64,000 nucleotides of DNA from Saprospiraceae bacterium (GCA_020627705.1 JAHDGJ010000017.1:16473-80472); one strand, 5' to 3'. Counted from the stretch's first letter, positions 17,485-27,210 are shown. Translations and numbers: made by a program. The notes: a model not told the origin generated them from the letters alone.

Positions 17485-18384
17485 ATGAAAAAAATATTAA
17501 GCTTAATCTGTATCGTTTTCTCTTTGTTGCATTCCAATGCACAGGAGCTAAAAGTAAATGTATCCGTTAAGGCTCAAGAAATAAAGACAGTGGATCCTAG
17601 AGTTTTTAAAACTTTAGAACAGGCTGTTGAAGATTTTTATAACAATACGCAATGGACACAAGACGAATTTGAAGAGGAAGAAAAAATTGAAGCGGACATA
17701 CAAATTACCATCACTCAAGAAATATCAACTACAGTCTTTGTAGCAGATTTTGTTTTCCAAACCATCCGTCCAGTCTATGGTTCTAATTATTTAACTCAGA
17801 CTTTTAATCATATCGAAAAAGGAATACAGTTTGAGTATCAAGAATTACAGCCTCTTCAAAACAATGTTCAAAATTATACGGATAACCTTTCCAGTATATT
17901 TAGTTTCTATGCCTTGGTATTGATCGGAATGGACTATGACAGTTTCTCTCCCCAAGGAGGAGATGACTTCTTTCAGCAAGCAAGATCGGTTGTTTCCAAT
18001 GTACCCACAAGTTCTGGTGACAACAGTTGGGATTACAAAGGAGGCGTAAGAAAGAGTCGAGCCAAACTTTTATCAGATATCCTCAACCCTTCGGTTGTCG
18101 ATTTTAGACAAGCATTTTATGAGTATCACAGATTAGGGCTCGATGTAATGGGCGAAGATCCTGAAAAAGGAAGAGCAGCTATAAATAGTGCTGTGCAGAA
18201 AATAAAATCTGTCGAACGAGCTATTCCAAACTCAATGATCGTAAAGATTTTTGCAGATAGTAAAATGTCAGAATTGGTAGAAATATTTAAACCTGCCACC
18301 CCTGAAGAGAAAAAGGACATTTACGATGCTTTAGTAAAGTTGGATCCGGCGCAAGCAGATGATGCTGCACCATTAAAAAGATAA
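17485..18384 (+). CDS. DUF4835 family exported protein
   Basis: The 299-residue protein has a signal peptide (MKKILSLICIVFSLLHSNAQ) and the features of DUF4835: ELKVNVSVKAQEIKTVDPRVFKTLE, FYNNTQWTQDEF, then PVYGSNYLTQTFNH. The family is nearly restricted to Bacteroidota and sits next to coaBC; its biochemical role is unknown. The last base of its stop codon is the first base of the purN ATG. Confidence 0.85.
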   Translation: MKKILSLICIVFSLLHSNAQELKVNVSVKAQEIKTVDPRVFKTLEQAVEDFYNNTQWTQDEFEEEEKIEADIQITITQEISTTVFVADFVFQTIRPVYGSNYLTQTFNHIEKGIQFEYQELQPLQNNVQNYTDNLSSIFSFYALVLIGMDYDSFSPQGGDDFFQQARSVVSNVPTSSGDNSWDYKGGVRKSRAKLLSDILNPSVVDFRQAFYEYHRLGLDVMGEDPEKGRAAINSAVQKIKSVERAIPNSMIVKIFADSKMSELVEIFKPATPEEKKDIYDALVKLDPAQADDAAPLKR

Positions 18385-18956
18385 TGTTGAGACGAATTGC
18401 AATTTTTGCTTCTGGTAGAGGATCCAACGCTGCCAAAATACTGGAGTATTTTGAAGGGGATTCAGAAGTTGACGTAGCGTTGATTGTTAGCAATAAAAAT
18501 AATGCGAAAGTTTTAGACTTGGCTTTCGAACACAAAATCCCTTCTCGAGTACTTTCAAAAAAAGTATTTTACAACAGTGATGCGCTTGCCAAGCATCTCA
18601 AAAGTCAAAAAATTGACCTCATTGTTTTAGCTGGTTTTTTGTGGCTTATACCACCAACACTGATTGAAGCTTTTCCTGATAAGATACTAAACATCCACCC
18701 TGCCCTTCTTCCCAAATATGGGGGCAAAAATATGTATGGAATTAATGTCCACAAAGCAGTCCGACGAGCTAAGGAAAAAAGAACAGGAATTACAATACAT
18801 CTCGTAGATGAAAAGTATGATACAGGCAAAATCCTTTTCAAAAAATCGCTTACTGTAAAACCCGAATGGACTGCCGAACAAATTGCTGAGGCCGTCTTAA
18901 AACTCGAACATAAGTTTTATCCTCAAGTGATTGACAAGCTTTTAAAAGAAGCTTAG
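18384..18956 (+). CDS. purN: Phosphoribosylglycinamide formyltransferase (GART)
   Basis: The 190-residue enzyme transfers a formyl group from 10-formyl-THF to GAR in purine synthesis. It shows the phosphate loop ASGRGSNAAKIL at residues 9-20, the catalytic Asn-His pair in LNIHPALLPKYGG and the catalytic Asp in YDTGKILF. It overlaps the DUF4835 stop by one base and so is the last gene of the bamD operon here. In many Bacteroidota recN occupies this position. Confidence 0.93.
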   Translation: MLRRIAIFASGRGSNAAKILEYFEGDSEVDVALIVSNKNNAKVLDLAFEHKIPSRVLSKKVFYNSDALAKHLKSQKIDLIVLAGFLWLIPPTLIEAFPDKILNIHPALLPKYGGKNMYGINVHKAVRRAKEKRTGITIHLVDEKYDTGKILFKKSLTVKPEWTAEQIAEAVLKLEHKFYPQVIDKLLKEA

Positions 18957-19152
18957 CAAGGAGGATTTTTAAATCGTTATTGCACCTTCCAATTCCAAAG
19001 TTTAACTGACATTTCCTTCATATAATTATTTTCTAGTAATTCATGTTCATGATCTCATTTTAGACGAATCCATCAATTTTGTAGGTTAATACACAATTGA
19101 GCTTTAGGCAAAAGCAACCATTTTCATTATTTTGTCCATCCAATCTTAAGAC
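18957..19152. other. Intergenic region before the Asp-box protein gene
   Basis: This 196-bp stretch shows no gene, strong hairpin or repeat. Near-consensus -7 elements (CAATTTTG around 19074, TTATTTTG around 19128) could start the downstream gene, each with one mismatch to TAnnTTTG. Confidence 0.3.
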
Positions 19153-22100
19153 ATGAAAAAAATCTTTCTACTCCTTTTAGCATTTACTTGCTTCTTTACT
19201 ATTGAGGCTTTAGCTCAAAAAAAGAAAAACAAGAAAAAAGAACAAACCGAAAAATCAGCACTTGAAAAATTCAGTGTATCCGCCTTGAAATTTAGATCTA
19301 TTGGACCAGCGAATACCTCTGGACGTATTTCTGATTTCGCAGTAAATCCGACGAAGCCACACGAATACTATATCGCTACATCCTCAGGTGGAGTTTGGAA
19401 AACTTCCAATGCCGGAACGACCTATCACCCCATTTTCGATGGACAAGGCTCCTACTCTATTGGGTGTGTCACGCTCGACCCCAACAATCCCAATACGGTT
19501 TGGGTAGGTACAGGGGAAAACAACAACCAGCGTTCGGTAGCTTACGGTGATGGCATTTATAAATCCAACGATGGAGGTAAATCTTGGAAACACATGGGTT
19601 TAAAAAACTCTGAACACATCTCCAATATTATTGTACATCCTGACAATTCTGAGGTCGTCTGGGTAGCAGCAGTGGGTCCTTTATGGAGCTCGGGAGGAGA
19701 TAGAGGCTTGTACAAAACGACCAACGGAGGAAAAGAATGGACTCAAGTCTTATCCATTGACAAACATACTGGTGTTACAGATCTTATTATCGATCCAACC
19801 AATCCGGATGTACTTTATGCTTCTGCTTTTCAAAGAGCAAGACACGTGTATACTTATTTGGGCGGTGGACCAGGATCTGCGATTTATAAATCTACAGACG
19901 GCGGTGATACCTGGCAAAAAGCTTCGAAGGGTTTACCTGGGGTTGATCTAGGGCGCATCGGATTAGGAATCTCAGCAGCAGATCCAGAAAAAATTTATGC
20001 CATCGTAGAGGCAGCAGAAGGAAAAAGTGGCTTTTACAGATCGACCAACAGAGGAGCAAGCTGGCACAAACGCGGCGGACATGTAACTAGTGGAAATTAC
20101 TACCAAGAAATCATCGTGGATCCTACTAATGCCGATATTATTTTTTCGATGGATACATGGATGAGCAAGAGTATTGACGGAGGAAAAACGTTCAAAAAAG
20201 TTGGAGAAGATACGAAGCATGTGGACAATCATTGCATTTGGATTGATCCTCTAAACAACGCGCACTGGCTTGTAGGATGCGATGGAGGAATCTACGAAAC
20301 CTGGGATGCGGCAAAGACGTGGCAATTCAAAGCAAATCTTCCAGTTACCCAATTTTACAAAGTAGCTGTAGACAACGATGCTCCTTTTTACAACATATAT
20401 GGAGGAACCCAAGACAACTTTAGTATGGGTGGACCAGCTCGTACAAATACAGCCCACGGTATCGTAAATTCAGATTGGTACATCACGCATGGCGGAGATG
20501 GATTCGAATCACAGGTGGATCCTAAAAATCCGGACATCGTCTATGCGCAATCACAATATGGCGTTTTAGTGCGATACGATAGAAAAAGTGGCGAAGAAGT
20601 AGGCATCCAGCCCAAAGAGCGCAAAGGCGAAAATGCATATCGCTGGAATTGGGATGCTCCCTTGCAAGTGAGTCATCACGTCGAGGGTCGATTATATTTC
20701 GCAGCCAATAAAATCTTTCGAAGCGATGATTACGGAAACAGTTGGGAGGTTATCAGCGATGATTTAACAAGACAACTTAATAGAAACGAACTGAAGATCA
20801 TGGATCGGGTTTGGAGCATCGATGCGGTCGCTAAAAACAGAAGTACCTCTCCTTATGGTACAATCGTGGCCTTTTCTGAATCACCGATAGACCAAAACTT
20901 ATTGGTGGCAGGTACAGATGATGGACTGATTCAAATCTCAAATGATGGTGGCAATAACTGGAACAATGTTCCGAGAATCGCAGGGGTCCCTGATCGTAGT
21001 TATGTAAATGCGGTGTACTGTTCTCAGCATGATGAAAATGTGATCTATGCTGCCTTTAATCACCATAAGTATGGGGACTTTAAACCATATCTATTGAAGA
21101 GTACCAATAAGGGCGTAAGCTGGACGATGATCTCAAACAATCTACCCGAAAGAGGTTCGGTGTATGCGATTGAAGAAGATCACATTTCTAAAGATTTATT
21201 ATTCTGTGGGACAGAATTTGGTGTATTCTTTTCTCCAAATGGAGGAAAGGAATGGAAAGCCCTCAAAGCGGGCGTACCAACGATCGCAGTAAGAGACATA
21301 GCCATTCAAAGAAGAGAAAATGATTTGGTGCTGGGGACCTTTGGACGAGGATTTTATGTTATGGATGATTATTCTTCTCTAAGAGATATTGACTTCAATC
21401 AAGAAATGAAAGAAGCCAAAATATTTGCAGTGCGAGATGCTTTGCAATATGAAGAAAGTAAGCCGCTTGGGCTGGATGGGAAATCCTTTCAAGGAGATGC
21501 GTTTTATTCAGGGGAAAATTTGGGACCTGTAGCCCTCATTAATTACTATTATCCCAATGAAGAAAAGTCATTAAAAGATCAGCGCAAGAAAAAACAAAAA
21601 GAACACACCAAAAACAAGAGCAACGATACATATCCGAGTTACGATGAATTGCTTGCTGAAGAAGCAGAAAGTGGTGCACAACTCATTTTTACAATCACGG
21701 ATGCTGATGGAAATGTAGTGAGAAAACTAAAAAAGAAAGCAAGCAAAGGATTTCACCGAATGACTTGGGATTTAAGATATCCTTCTAAGAGTCCGATCAG
21801 TTTGTCTAAGCCGTCTTTCTATAATCCTTTTGCGGGGAAAAACAATGGCGCTTTGGTTCCTCCGGGCAGCTACTCGATAAACATGCACAGGCTGTACAAT
21901 GGAACCATGGAATCCATGGGATCTCCTGCAAGCATCAAAGTCCTTCCTTTGGGTAACACCACGCTACCGGCCAGTGATAGAAATTCTAAATCAGCCTTCC
22001 AAAACGATGTTGCGGAGTTGTCCCGTAAAATTGAAGGTGCTGGACGGATGATGTCAGAATTAGGAAACAGAATGCGTCATATCAAAGTAGCTATAGAGCA

Positions 22101-22449
22101 ATTGACTGCACCTTCAGAAGATTTGTTTGCAGAATATTATGCCTTAAATTCTAAGTCTCGTGCATTGCGCAAAGCACTTTACGGTGATGGTCTAAAGACA
22201 AGATTGGATATAGATCAAGTCCCTACTCCAGCGACACGAATTGGATGGATTGAATATGAGCAAAAGAATACTACCTCAGATCCTACCGGTACGCATCGGA
22301 TGAGTTATCAAATCGCATTGGAAGAGTTTGAGCCGATCTTGGACGATTTGAAAAAATTGATCAAAGTAGATCTAGAAAATATTGAGAACAAATTGGAAGA
22401 AGCTGATGCGCCATATACGCCAGGCAGAGCGATAAAGATGATTGACTAG
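19153..22449 (+). CDS. VPS10/sortilin-like Asp-box (BNR) repeat exported protein
   Basis: A 1098-residue protein with signal peptide MKKIFLLLLAFTCFFTIEALAQ. It carries many Asp-box turns of the form S/T-x-D/N-x-G-x-T/S-W, including KSNDGGKSWKH, KTTNGGKEWTQ, KSTDGGDTWQK, RSDDYGNSWEV and KSTNKGVSWTM, predicting one or two large beta-propellers across residues 40-750. The C-terminal third holds a beta domain (DADGNVVRKLKKKASKGFHRMTWDLRY) and a helical end. Relatives are annotated as sortilin-like or glycosyl-hydrolase-like, but no catalytic residues can be named. There is no T9SS tail. Confidence 0.8.
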   Translation: MKKIFLLLLAFTCFFTIEALAQKKKNKKKEQTEKSALEKFSVSALKFRSIGPANTSGRISDFAVNPTKPHEYYIATSSGGVWKTSNAGTTYHPIFDGQGSYSIGCVTLDPNNPNTVWVGTGENNNQRSVAYGDGIYKSNDGGKSWKHMGLKNSEHISNIIVHPDNSEVVWVAAVGPLWSSGGDRGLYKTTNGGKEWTQVLSIDKHTGVTDLIIDPTNPDVLYASAFQRARHVYTYLGGGPGSAIYKSTDGGDTWQKASKGLPGVDLGRIGLGISAADPEKIYAIVEAAEGKSGFYRSTNRGASWHKRGGHVTSGNYYQEIIVDPTNADIIFSMDTWMSKSIDGGKTFKKVGEDTKHVDNHCIWIDPLNNAHWLVGCDGGIYETWDAAKTWQFKANLPVTQFYKVAVDNDAPFYNIYGGTQDNFSMGGPARTNTAHGIVNSDWYITHGGDGFESQVDPKNPDIVYAQSQYGVLVRYDRKSGEEVGIQPKERKGENAYRWNWDAPLQVSHHVEGRLYFAANKIFRSDDYGNSWEVISDDLTRQLNRNELKIMDRVWSIDAVAKNRSTSPYGTIVAFSESPIDQNLLVAGTDDGLIQISNDGGNNWNNVPRIAGVPDRSYVNAVYCSQHDENVIYAAFNHHKYGDFKPYLLKSTNKGVSWTMISNNLPERGSVYAIEEDHISKDLLFCGTEFGVFFSPNGGKEWKALKAGVPTIAVRDIAIQRRENDLVLGTFGRGFYVMDDYSSLRDIDFNQEMKEAKIFAVRDALQYEESKPLGLDGKSFQGDAFYSGENLGPVALINYYYPNEEKSLKDQRKKKQKEHTKNKSNDTYPSYDELLAEEAESGAQLIFTITDADGNVVRKLKKKASKGFHRMTWDLRYPSKSPISLSKPSFYNPFAGKNNGALVPPGSYSINMHRLYNGTMESMGSPASIKVLPLGNTTLPASDRNSKSAFQNDVAELSRKIEGAGRMMSELGNRMRHIKVAIEQLTAPSEDLFAEYYALNSKSRALRKALYGDGLKTRLDIDQVPTPATRIGWIEYEQKNTTSDPTGTHRMSYQIALEEFEPILDDLKKLIKVDLENIENKLEEADAPYTPGRAIKMID

Positions 22450-22470
22450 AGAAAATATTTCCAAAAACAA

Positions 22471-22513
22471 AGGGGGCAAACAACATGAGTTATTTGCCCC
22501 TTTCCTTTTTTTG
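22471..22513 (+). terminator. Rho-independent terminator after the Asp-box gene
   Basis: AGGGGCAAA (22472-22480) pairs with TTTGCCCCT (22493-22501), followed by a T-rich run up to 22513. It starts 22 bases after the stop codon. Confidence 0.8.
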
Positions 22514-22569
22514 ACATGCTCTTTACAAAGCCATAGTTACGCTAGCTTAAAGCTAGACGTTTGGTCTAT

Positions 22570-23412
22570 ATGACGAAGCAAATACTTTTTATTCTATTGC
22601 TTCCTTTGACGACATTGACACAAACTGATTCCAGGCATCTTACTGTAGGACTTTATAATATCGGCCTTGGTACCTTAACAGGGGGCATCGGGAGCATGAC
22701 CCATAAATCAGAAAATCAAAGCCATTGGCAAGCCTTTAAAAAGGGGGCGCTACACGGAGCTGCAGGTGCAACCGTAAGTTATGCGGGCAAACATATGGTG
22801 CGAAATAACTTTACAAATTATCGCCGTGATAGACTCTGGTCTGCCAAACTCATGCATGCAATAGGAAGTTCTATGACCCATAATGCAAGTATAAATCAGG
22901 GTTTGTTTGATTCTTATTTCTTAACCATTGGTATGAATCGGTTAGAATTTCAATTTAAGGACAGGGTGAAAATCAATTACAAAATAATGCCAGGAGCAAG
23001 CATGGGCTTTCTTGTACTTTGGCACCGCCATGGACCCCCTGATCTAAAATACAGCTTACAATTGCTTACCCCTGTGTTTACCTCAGACCGCAAATGGAAT
23101 AATAAACCAGCATACGAATTACACAATTCGATTTTTGTGGTCGAGCGAAACAACCATACCAATTATATACACCACGAACTCATCCATACTTTTCAGCATA
23201 TTGACTTCTTACCTTTAAACAACTACACCCACCCTATCAAGAAGATGCAGAAGAGTAAATTACAGCGCTGGGCAAACCAATGGATTTATTTGGATTTAAA
23301 TTCTATACTGCTCAATCAGGCATTTTATAAAGCAGAAAATATCGGCAAACAAAGACACTCCGATAATTTTTTGGAGTATGAAGCAATTTATTTTTCAAAC
23401 CGAATATTCTAA
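22570..23412 (+). CDS. Exported protein with HExxH motif, function unknown
   Basis: I do not recognise this protein. ATG 22570 is preferred over TTG 22561 because it gives a compact signal peptide (MTKQILFILLLPLTTLTQT). The first half has two glycine-rich stretches (YNIGLGTLTGGIGSM, GALHGAAGATVSYAGKHM). Later comes HHELIHTFQH, an HExxH zinc-metalloprotease-like motif with another His four residues on, and a Glu in FLEYEAIYF that could be a third metal ligand. That spacing resembles membrane-linked gluzincins, but metal binding and proteolysis are inferred from the motif alone. Confidence 0.5.
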   Translation: MTKQILFILLLPLTTLTQTDSRHLTVGLYNIGLGTLTGGIGSMTHKSENQSHWQAFKKGALHGAAGATVSYAGKHMVRNNFTNYRRDRLWSAKLMHAIGSSMTHNASINQGLFDSYFLTIGMNRLEFQFKDRVKINYKIMPGASMGFLVLWHRHGPPDLKYSLQLLTPVFTSDRKWNNKPAYELHNSIFVVERNNHTNYIHHELIHTFQHIDFLPLNNYTHPIKKMQKSKLQRWANQWIYLDLNSILLNQAFYKAENIGKQRHSDNFLEYEAIYFSNRIF

Positions 23413-23448
23413 CCCAAATATGTATATTCAGATATTCATTCTTGCATC

Positions 23449-24174
23449 ATGAGACTTTTTATTTCTGCCTTCTTCTTCTTTAGTGTGAGTGCGCTGTTTT
23501 CGCAAAATGAACAGCTACAAGAACATTTTCAAAAAACGGCCACGGTCAAAATTTCTATAGATTACCCGTACCTGCTTCATATTCCAAAATCAAAAAGCAC
23601 AGCAATTGATGGCCAATTACCCCTACTTATTTTTTTGCACGGCTCCGGTGAAAGAGGGCATGATTTTGAGCTCCTAAAAAAACATGGTCCACCCAAAATA
23701 ATCGAATCAGGTGCAGACTTCCCATTCATCACGCTCACTCCTCAATGCCCACTAAATCAACGGTGGGATGCCCTAGCTTTAAACGAATTAATTGACGAAA
23801 TCATAAAGAAGCACCCTGTCGATACTTCCCGTATTTATCTGACCGGATTGAGTATGGGAGGGTATGGCACGTGGGATTTAGCCATAAAATTTCCAACCAA
23901 ATTTGCTGCAATTGCACCAATATGTGGAGGAAGCGACACCAACGCTTGGGATGCTCCAAACCACATTTTGACACTCCCCATTTGGGCTTTTCATGGTGCC
24001 ATGGATCAAGTGGTTCCACTTGAACGGACAGTTAATATTATCAAAAACCTCAAAGCTGCGGGGGCAAATCCCAAACTCACCATTTATCCAATGGCCGGAC
24101 ATGATAGTTGGACGGAGACCTACGATAATCCTGAATTATACACTTGGCTACTTACACATCGCACCAAGAATTAG
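23449..24174 (+). CDS. Exported alpha/beta hydrolase, esterase/phospholipase type
   Basis: A 241-residue protein with a signal peptide ending about residue 19. It has the esterase pattern LLIFLHGSGERG (oxyanion), TGLSMGGYGTWDLA (nucleophile Ser), GAMDQVVP (acid Asp) and AGHDSW (His). This resembles the predicted-peptidase/PHB-depolymerase-like branch (COG4099) of the alpha/beta hydrolases. It probably acts in the periplasm or outside the cell. The substrate is unknown. Confidence 0.8.
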   Translation: MRLFISAFFFFSVSALFSQNEQLQEHFQKTATVKISIDYPYLLHIPKSKSTAIDGQLPLLIFLHGSGERGHDFELLKKHGPPKIIESGADFPFITLTPQCPLNQRWDALALNELIDEIIKKHPVDTSRIYLTGLSMGGYGTWDLAIKFPTKFAAIAPICGGSDTNAWDAPNHILTLPIWAFHGAMDQVVPLERTVNIIKNLKAAGANPKLTIYPMAGHDSWTETYDNPELYTWLLTHRTKN

Positions 24175-24181
24175 GAGCTAT

Positions 24182-25093
24182 TTATAATTTTCCAAATTTG
24201 GAGGACTGCAAATAATTAAACCCTTTCAGCCCAATTAATCCTCCAGAATGCACAGCCATAATCTTTGCCTCTTGATGGAAATATCCTTTGTCTAACAGAT
24301 CCATAATGCCATAAACCATCTTTCCTGTATAGATGGTTTCCAATGGAATCGAATGCTCCATTTTAAAGGCTCGAATAAAATCGACCAAACTATGATTGAT
24401 TTTTGCAAACCCTCCAAAATGATAATCTGAAATTATTTCGTAAGATTTTTCATTTGTCCATGTAGAGAGTTGTGCTTCCATAAAGTTTCCTTTCAAGGCT
24501 GAGAACACTAAAATTTTGGTCTTCTCATCTTTGTAGGCCTCTATAAGGCCTGCAGCACTTGTTGCCGTGCCTGCTGCAATGCAGAGAAAATCTACTGGAG
24601 TAGATTGTTCTATCATCAATTTGCCCCACTCCACGCATCCTTTAAATCCCAAGGCGTTGGATCCTCCTTCAGGAATTATTAGGGCACGTTGATACTGTTT
24701 GAGATATTCATTCACCTCCTTCGCTTCTTCTTTGAGCCTATAATTGGTGCGGTCTAAAAACTTCAAATCACAGCCCCAGGCCTTTGCTTGACGAAGCATA
24801 GGATTGTTTTGATCATATCCATCTCCTCTTATAAAACAGCTCAAAGGTATATTTAAGGCATGGCATGCCGCAGACAAGGCATACACGTGATTTGAAAAAG
24901 CTCCACCAAAACTGATGATACGCTCATAGTTGCCAAGAGCGAATTCTTCTAAATTGTATTTTAATTTCCACCATTTGTTGCCTTGGATATGCGGGTGATT
25001 TTGATCTTCCCTCCATATCTTCAAGCTAATCTTCGGGTAGGTAGTTGAAACCTGTTGTGTACTAACTTTTGATCTTTCCAACTTTGGAGACAT
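24182..25093 (-). CDS. PLP enzyme of the ACC deaminase / D-cysteine desulfhydrase family
   Basis: The 303-residue protein carries the family's PLP lysine in GNKWWKL (Lys40), a substrate loop ISFGGAFSNHVYAL and a phosphate-binding stretch GTATSAAGL. In true ACC deaminases the segment before the final helix contains an active-site Tyr (LYAHLGG); here it reads MAVHSGG. ACC deaminase activity is therefore doubtful, and D-cysteine desulfhydrase or another beta-elimination is more likely. The gene starts inside the 3' end of the kinase gene (32-base overlap), so it is probably translated from the same mRNA. Confidence 0.8.
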   Translation of the reverse strand: MSPKLERSKVSTQQVSTTYPKISLKIWREDQNHPHIQGNKWWKLKYNLEEFALGNYERIISFGGAFSNHVYALSAACHALNIPLSCFIRGDGYDQNNPMLRQAKAWGCDLKFLDRTNYRLKEEAKEVNEYLKQYQRALIIPEGGSNALGFKGCVEWGKLMIEQSTPVDFLCIAAGTATSAAGLIEAYKDEKTKILVFSALKGNFMEAQLSTWTNEKSYEIISDYHFGGFAKINHSLVDFIRAFKMEHSIPLETIYTGKMVYGIMDLLDKGYFHQEAKIMAVHSGGLIGLKGFNYLQSSKFGKL

Positions 25094-26858
25094 CGTATGG
25101 AATATGAATTAAAAAGGAAGAGCCCTCTCCTGGAATAGAATCAATGGTTATAGAACCATGCAAATAATTGGCTCGGCCCTTTAGATTTTCCATCCCCATG
25201 CCTTCCTTGCGTGAAGCCTTTGGATCGAATCCAATCCCATCATCTTCAAAATGCACGACCAATTCTCCTTCGTCTTGTTTTAGCTGGATCATTATCTCCG
25301 ATGCTTGCGCATGTTTTATAGAATTGTGAAGCAATTCTTGCACCATCCGATAAATGTATAAGGAAGTCATTTGATCTAATTGTGTAGGGAAATCATAATG
25401 TTGCAAATCAATTTCTGGATACCCGGATCCATCAAATCGATTAATTAAATCCTTGATCGCAGGAATCAAGCCTAAGTTTTTCAAAGAACTGGGTTGGAGA
25501 TTTTGAGAGATGGTGCGTACTTCATCTACCGCTGCATCTATCATGGCATGAGCACGTTGGTACTCGTTAATATTTTTAACCTCACTTACCTTATTTTGGA
25601 GCGCATCAAAATGAAGTTTTATCGTAGAAAGCACCCCGCCCAAACTGTCATGTAAATCCTTTGCTATACGCTCTCGTTCTGTTTCTTGCCCTTCCAACAT
25701 AGACTGCATGCTGTTTATCTTTATATCGTCCTCAAGCTTACTGATGCGTTGCTTACTTATCTCATCTCGCTGCTGATTGATTAATCGATTGGCTTTGATC
25801 CTTTGATTGTAAATACGAATGGTGTAATAAAGAAAAAGAGCCAATCCTGCTAGGCCAATGCCAAGGACCCAAAGTGCACGCTGTTGCTGTGTGTTTCTTT
25901 CTTTACTGTATTCCAGCTCCAACTCACTGAGTCTAAGCTCTTTGTTTTTTTCTCTTACACTAAACTTATACGTCAGGTTGTTGATCGAATTGTTTCGTTC
26001 TCGATTTAGAATACTGTCATTTAGAGCCGAATACTTATTAGCATTGTCATAAGCTTCTTCAAACATTTCAAACTCTTCATAACACTCACTCAGCGCAGCG
26101 TACAAGCTTAATCGATTTTCATCAAAAGATTTGTTGCCGCAAAAAGACTTGGCCTCAAGCAGGGCTTCCAGTTGATCACTAGGGCGTTTAAGTTTTTGAT
26201 AAACCTTTCCCTTTTCTAAATATGCTTTGCAACATATTTCGTTGTCATTGCTGTCAATAGCCAATTGCAACACTCGGTTCGCCATAATGAGTGATGAATC
26301 CCATTCGTTGATTTGAACATAGCTTTTCATTCGTTTTAAATACAATTCGCGCTGCATTTTGGGATGCAAGCGCAACTCTTTCATATTTAAAGCCAGTTGC
26401 TGAAACTTTAATTCCGTTTCGGTATCTCCAATTCCGCTGTGGGCTAAAGCCAAATCGATATACAAACGCAACATTCGGTTTTTATCCTCTATGGCTTGCG
26501 CATCTTTCAACAAGTTGTCTAAAGACGTGATGGCTTCTGCATTTAAGCCAGACTCATAGGACCTCAGAGCAATGATTCGTTCAATTTCGAACAATTGATT
26601 TTGATCGTCCACCAACTTGTAATAATCTCTGCTTCGGGTGAAATATTCAAAAGCGAGTTTTTGATTGTTAAACTTATCCTTCTCGTATTGTCCCAGTTTG
26701 AAATAGACATCTGCGAGCAATCTATGATCCTTTTGAGCCCTTGCTTTGCCTAACAATTCTTCAAGTTGGTCGTAGCTAAAATCCATATTAAGGTCCAATT
26801 GAGCAGTGGACCCAAATCCGAGAAAGGCAAAAAATATTGTTGTTATGAAGGATTTCAC
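25062..26858 (-). CDS. TPR-containing sensor histidine kinase (HisKA_3 type)
   Basis: The start is placed at GTG 26858, giving a signal peptide (SFITTIFFAFLGFGSTAQ) with a promoter element five bases upstream; a longer frame to 26939 would cross that promoter and a hairpin. Helical TPR-like repeats fill about residues 25-310 in the periplasm. One membrane helix (ALWVLGIGLAGLALFLYY) and a coiled coil lead to the dimerisation domain ERIAKDLHDSLGGVLS with the phosphorylated His, then a HATPase domain (ELLHNSIKHA, GIGFDP, GMGMENLKGR). It lacks a cytoplasmic PAS domain. The divergent LuxR-type regulator is the likely partner. Confidence 0.85.
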   Translation of the reverse strand: MKSFITTIFFAFLGFGSTAQLDLNMDFSYDQLEELLGKARAQKDHRLLADVYFKLGQYEKDKFNNQKLAFEYFTRSRDYYKLVDDQNQLFEIERIIALRSYESGLNAEAITSLDNLLKDAQAIEDKNRMLRLYIDLALAHSGIGDTETELKFQQLALNMKELRLHPKMQRELYLKRMKSYVQINEWDSSLIMANRVLQLAIDSNDNEICCKAYLEKGKVYQKLKRPSDQLEALLEAKSFCGNKSFDENRLSLYAALSECYEEFEMFEEAYDNANKYSALNDSILNRERNNSINNLTYKFSVREKNKELRLSELELEYSKERNTQQQRALWVLGIGLAGLALFLYYTIRIYNQRIKANRLINQQRDEISKQRISKLEDDIKINSMQSMLEGQETERERIAKDLHDSLGGVLSTIKLHFDALQNKVSEVKNINEYQRAHAMIDAAVDEVRTISQNLQPSSLKNLGLIPAIKDLINRFDGSGYPEIDLQHYDFPTQLDQMTSLYIYRMVQELLHNSIKHAQASEIMIQLKQDEGELVVHFEDDGIGFDPKASRKEGMGMENLKGRANYLHGSITIDSIPGEGSSFLIHIPYDVSKVGKIKS

Positions 26859-26863
26859 GAGAT

Positions 26864-26871
26864 CAAAATTA
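26864..26871 (-). promoter_or_regulatory. -7 promoter element of the histidine kinase gene
   Basis: On the minus strand the sequence reads TAATTTTG, matching TAnnTTTG, and ends five bases before the GTG start at 26858. This supports the shorter kinase start and a leaderless or nearly leaderless mRNA. Confidence 0.6.
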
Positions 26872-26883
26872 GAGATAAAATAA

Positions 26884-26919
26884 AAAAGAGTATTTCCATC
26901 TTTATGGAGATACTCTTTT
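26884..26919 (-). terminator. 16-bp terminator-like hairpin between kinase and regulator
   Basis: The arms 26884-26899 and 26904-26919 pair over 16 positions with one G-T wobble and a CTTT loop. On the minus strand the stem is followed by a T-rich run. No annotated gene ends before it on that strand, so it could terminate a small RNA starting near 27200. Confidence 0.6.
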
Positions 26920-27203
26920 AATGCAATAGTCAATCCCAATGAGTATTAAACTTTTAAAATGTAGTCGTAAAAAATTGAATGATGGACAAACTTTGTTCTC
27001 CATCACTCAATTAAACTTTCCCTATACATGAGGTGATAAGGAAAAGAAAACAACTATTGAATATTTTTTGGTTTTTTGGTGTCCAATATCCAAGTTGCAT
27101 AATAACCCGAACTTACATTTTCAATTTCTTTCTAGCTATTCTTCAATAACTGATACTTCAAATATCAATGCAAAAAGCAGTTATTTTATCATGTTAAACA
27201 CCC
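26884..27203 (-). ncRNA. Candidate small RNA in the kinase/regulator intergenic region
   Basis: A minus-strand -7 element (TACATTTG, 27210-27203) is followed by a second hairpin (26974-26986 with 26999-27011, 13 positions with one mismatch) and then the 16-bp terminator-like hairpin. No open frame of note lies between. Together these suggest a transcript of about 300 nt ending just upstream of the kinase promoter. This is inference from signals only. Confidence 0.35.
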
Positions 27204-27210
27204 AAATGTA
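27203..27210 (-). promoter_or_regulatory. -7-like element, minus strand
   Basis: TACATTTG on the minus strand matches TAnnTTTG. It points toward the two hairpins at 26884-27011. Next to it at 27217-27228 is a GGGG-TTTT-CCCC palindrome. Confidence 0.4.

Noticed and set aside
26859..26939. Longer start for the histidine kinase
   Set aside because: The extension crosses a consensus promoter element and a 16-bp terminator-like hairpin, and a good signal peptide starts at GTG 26858.
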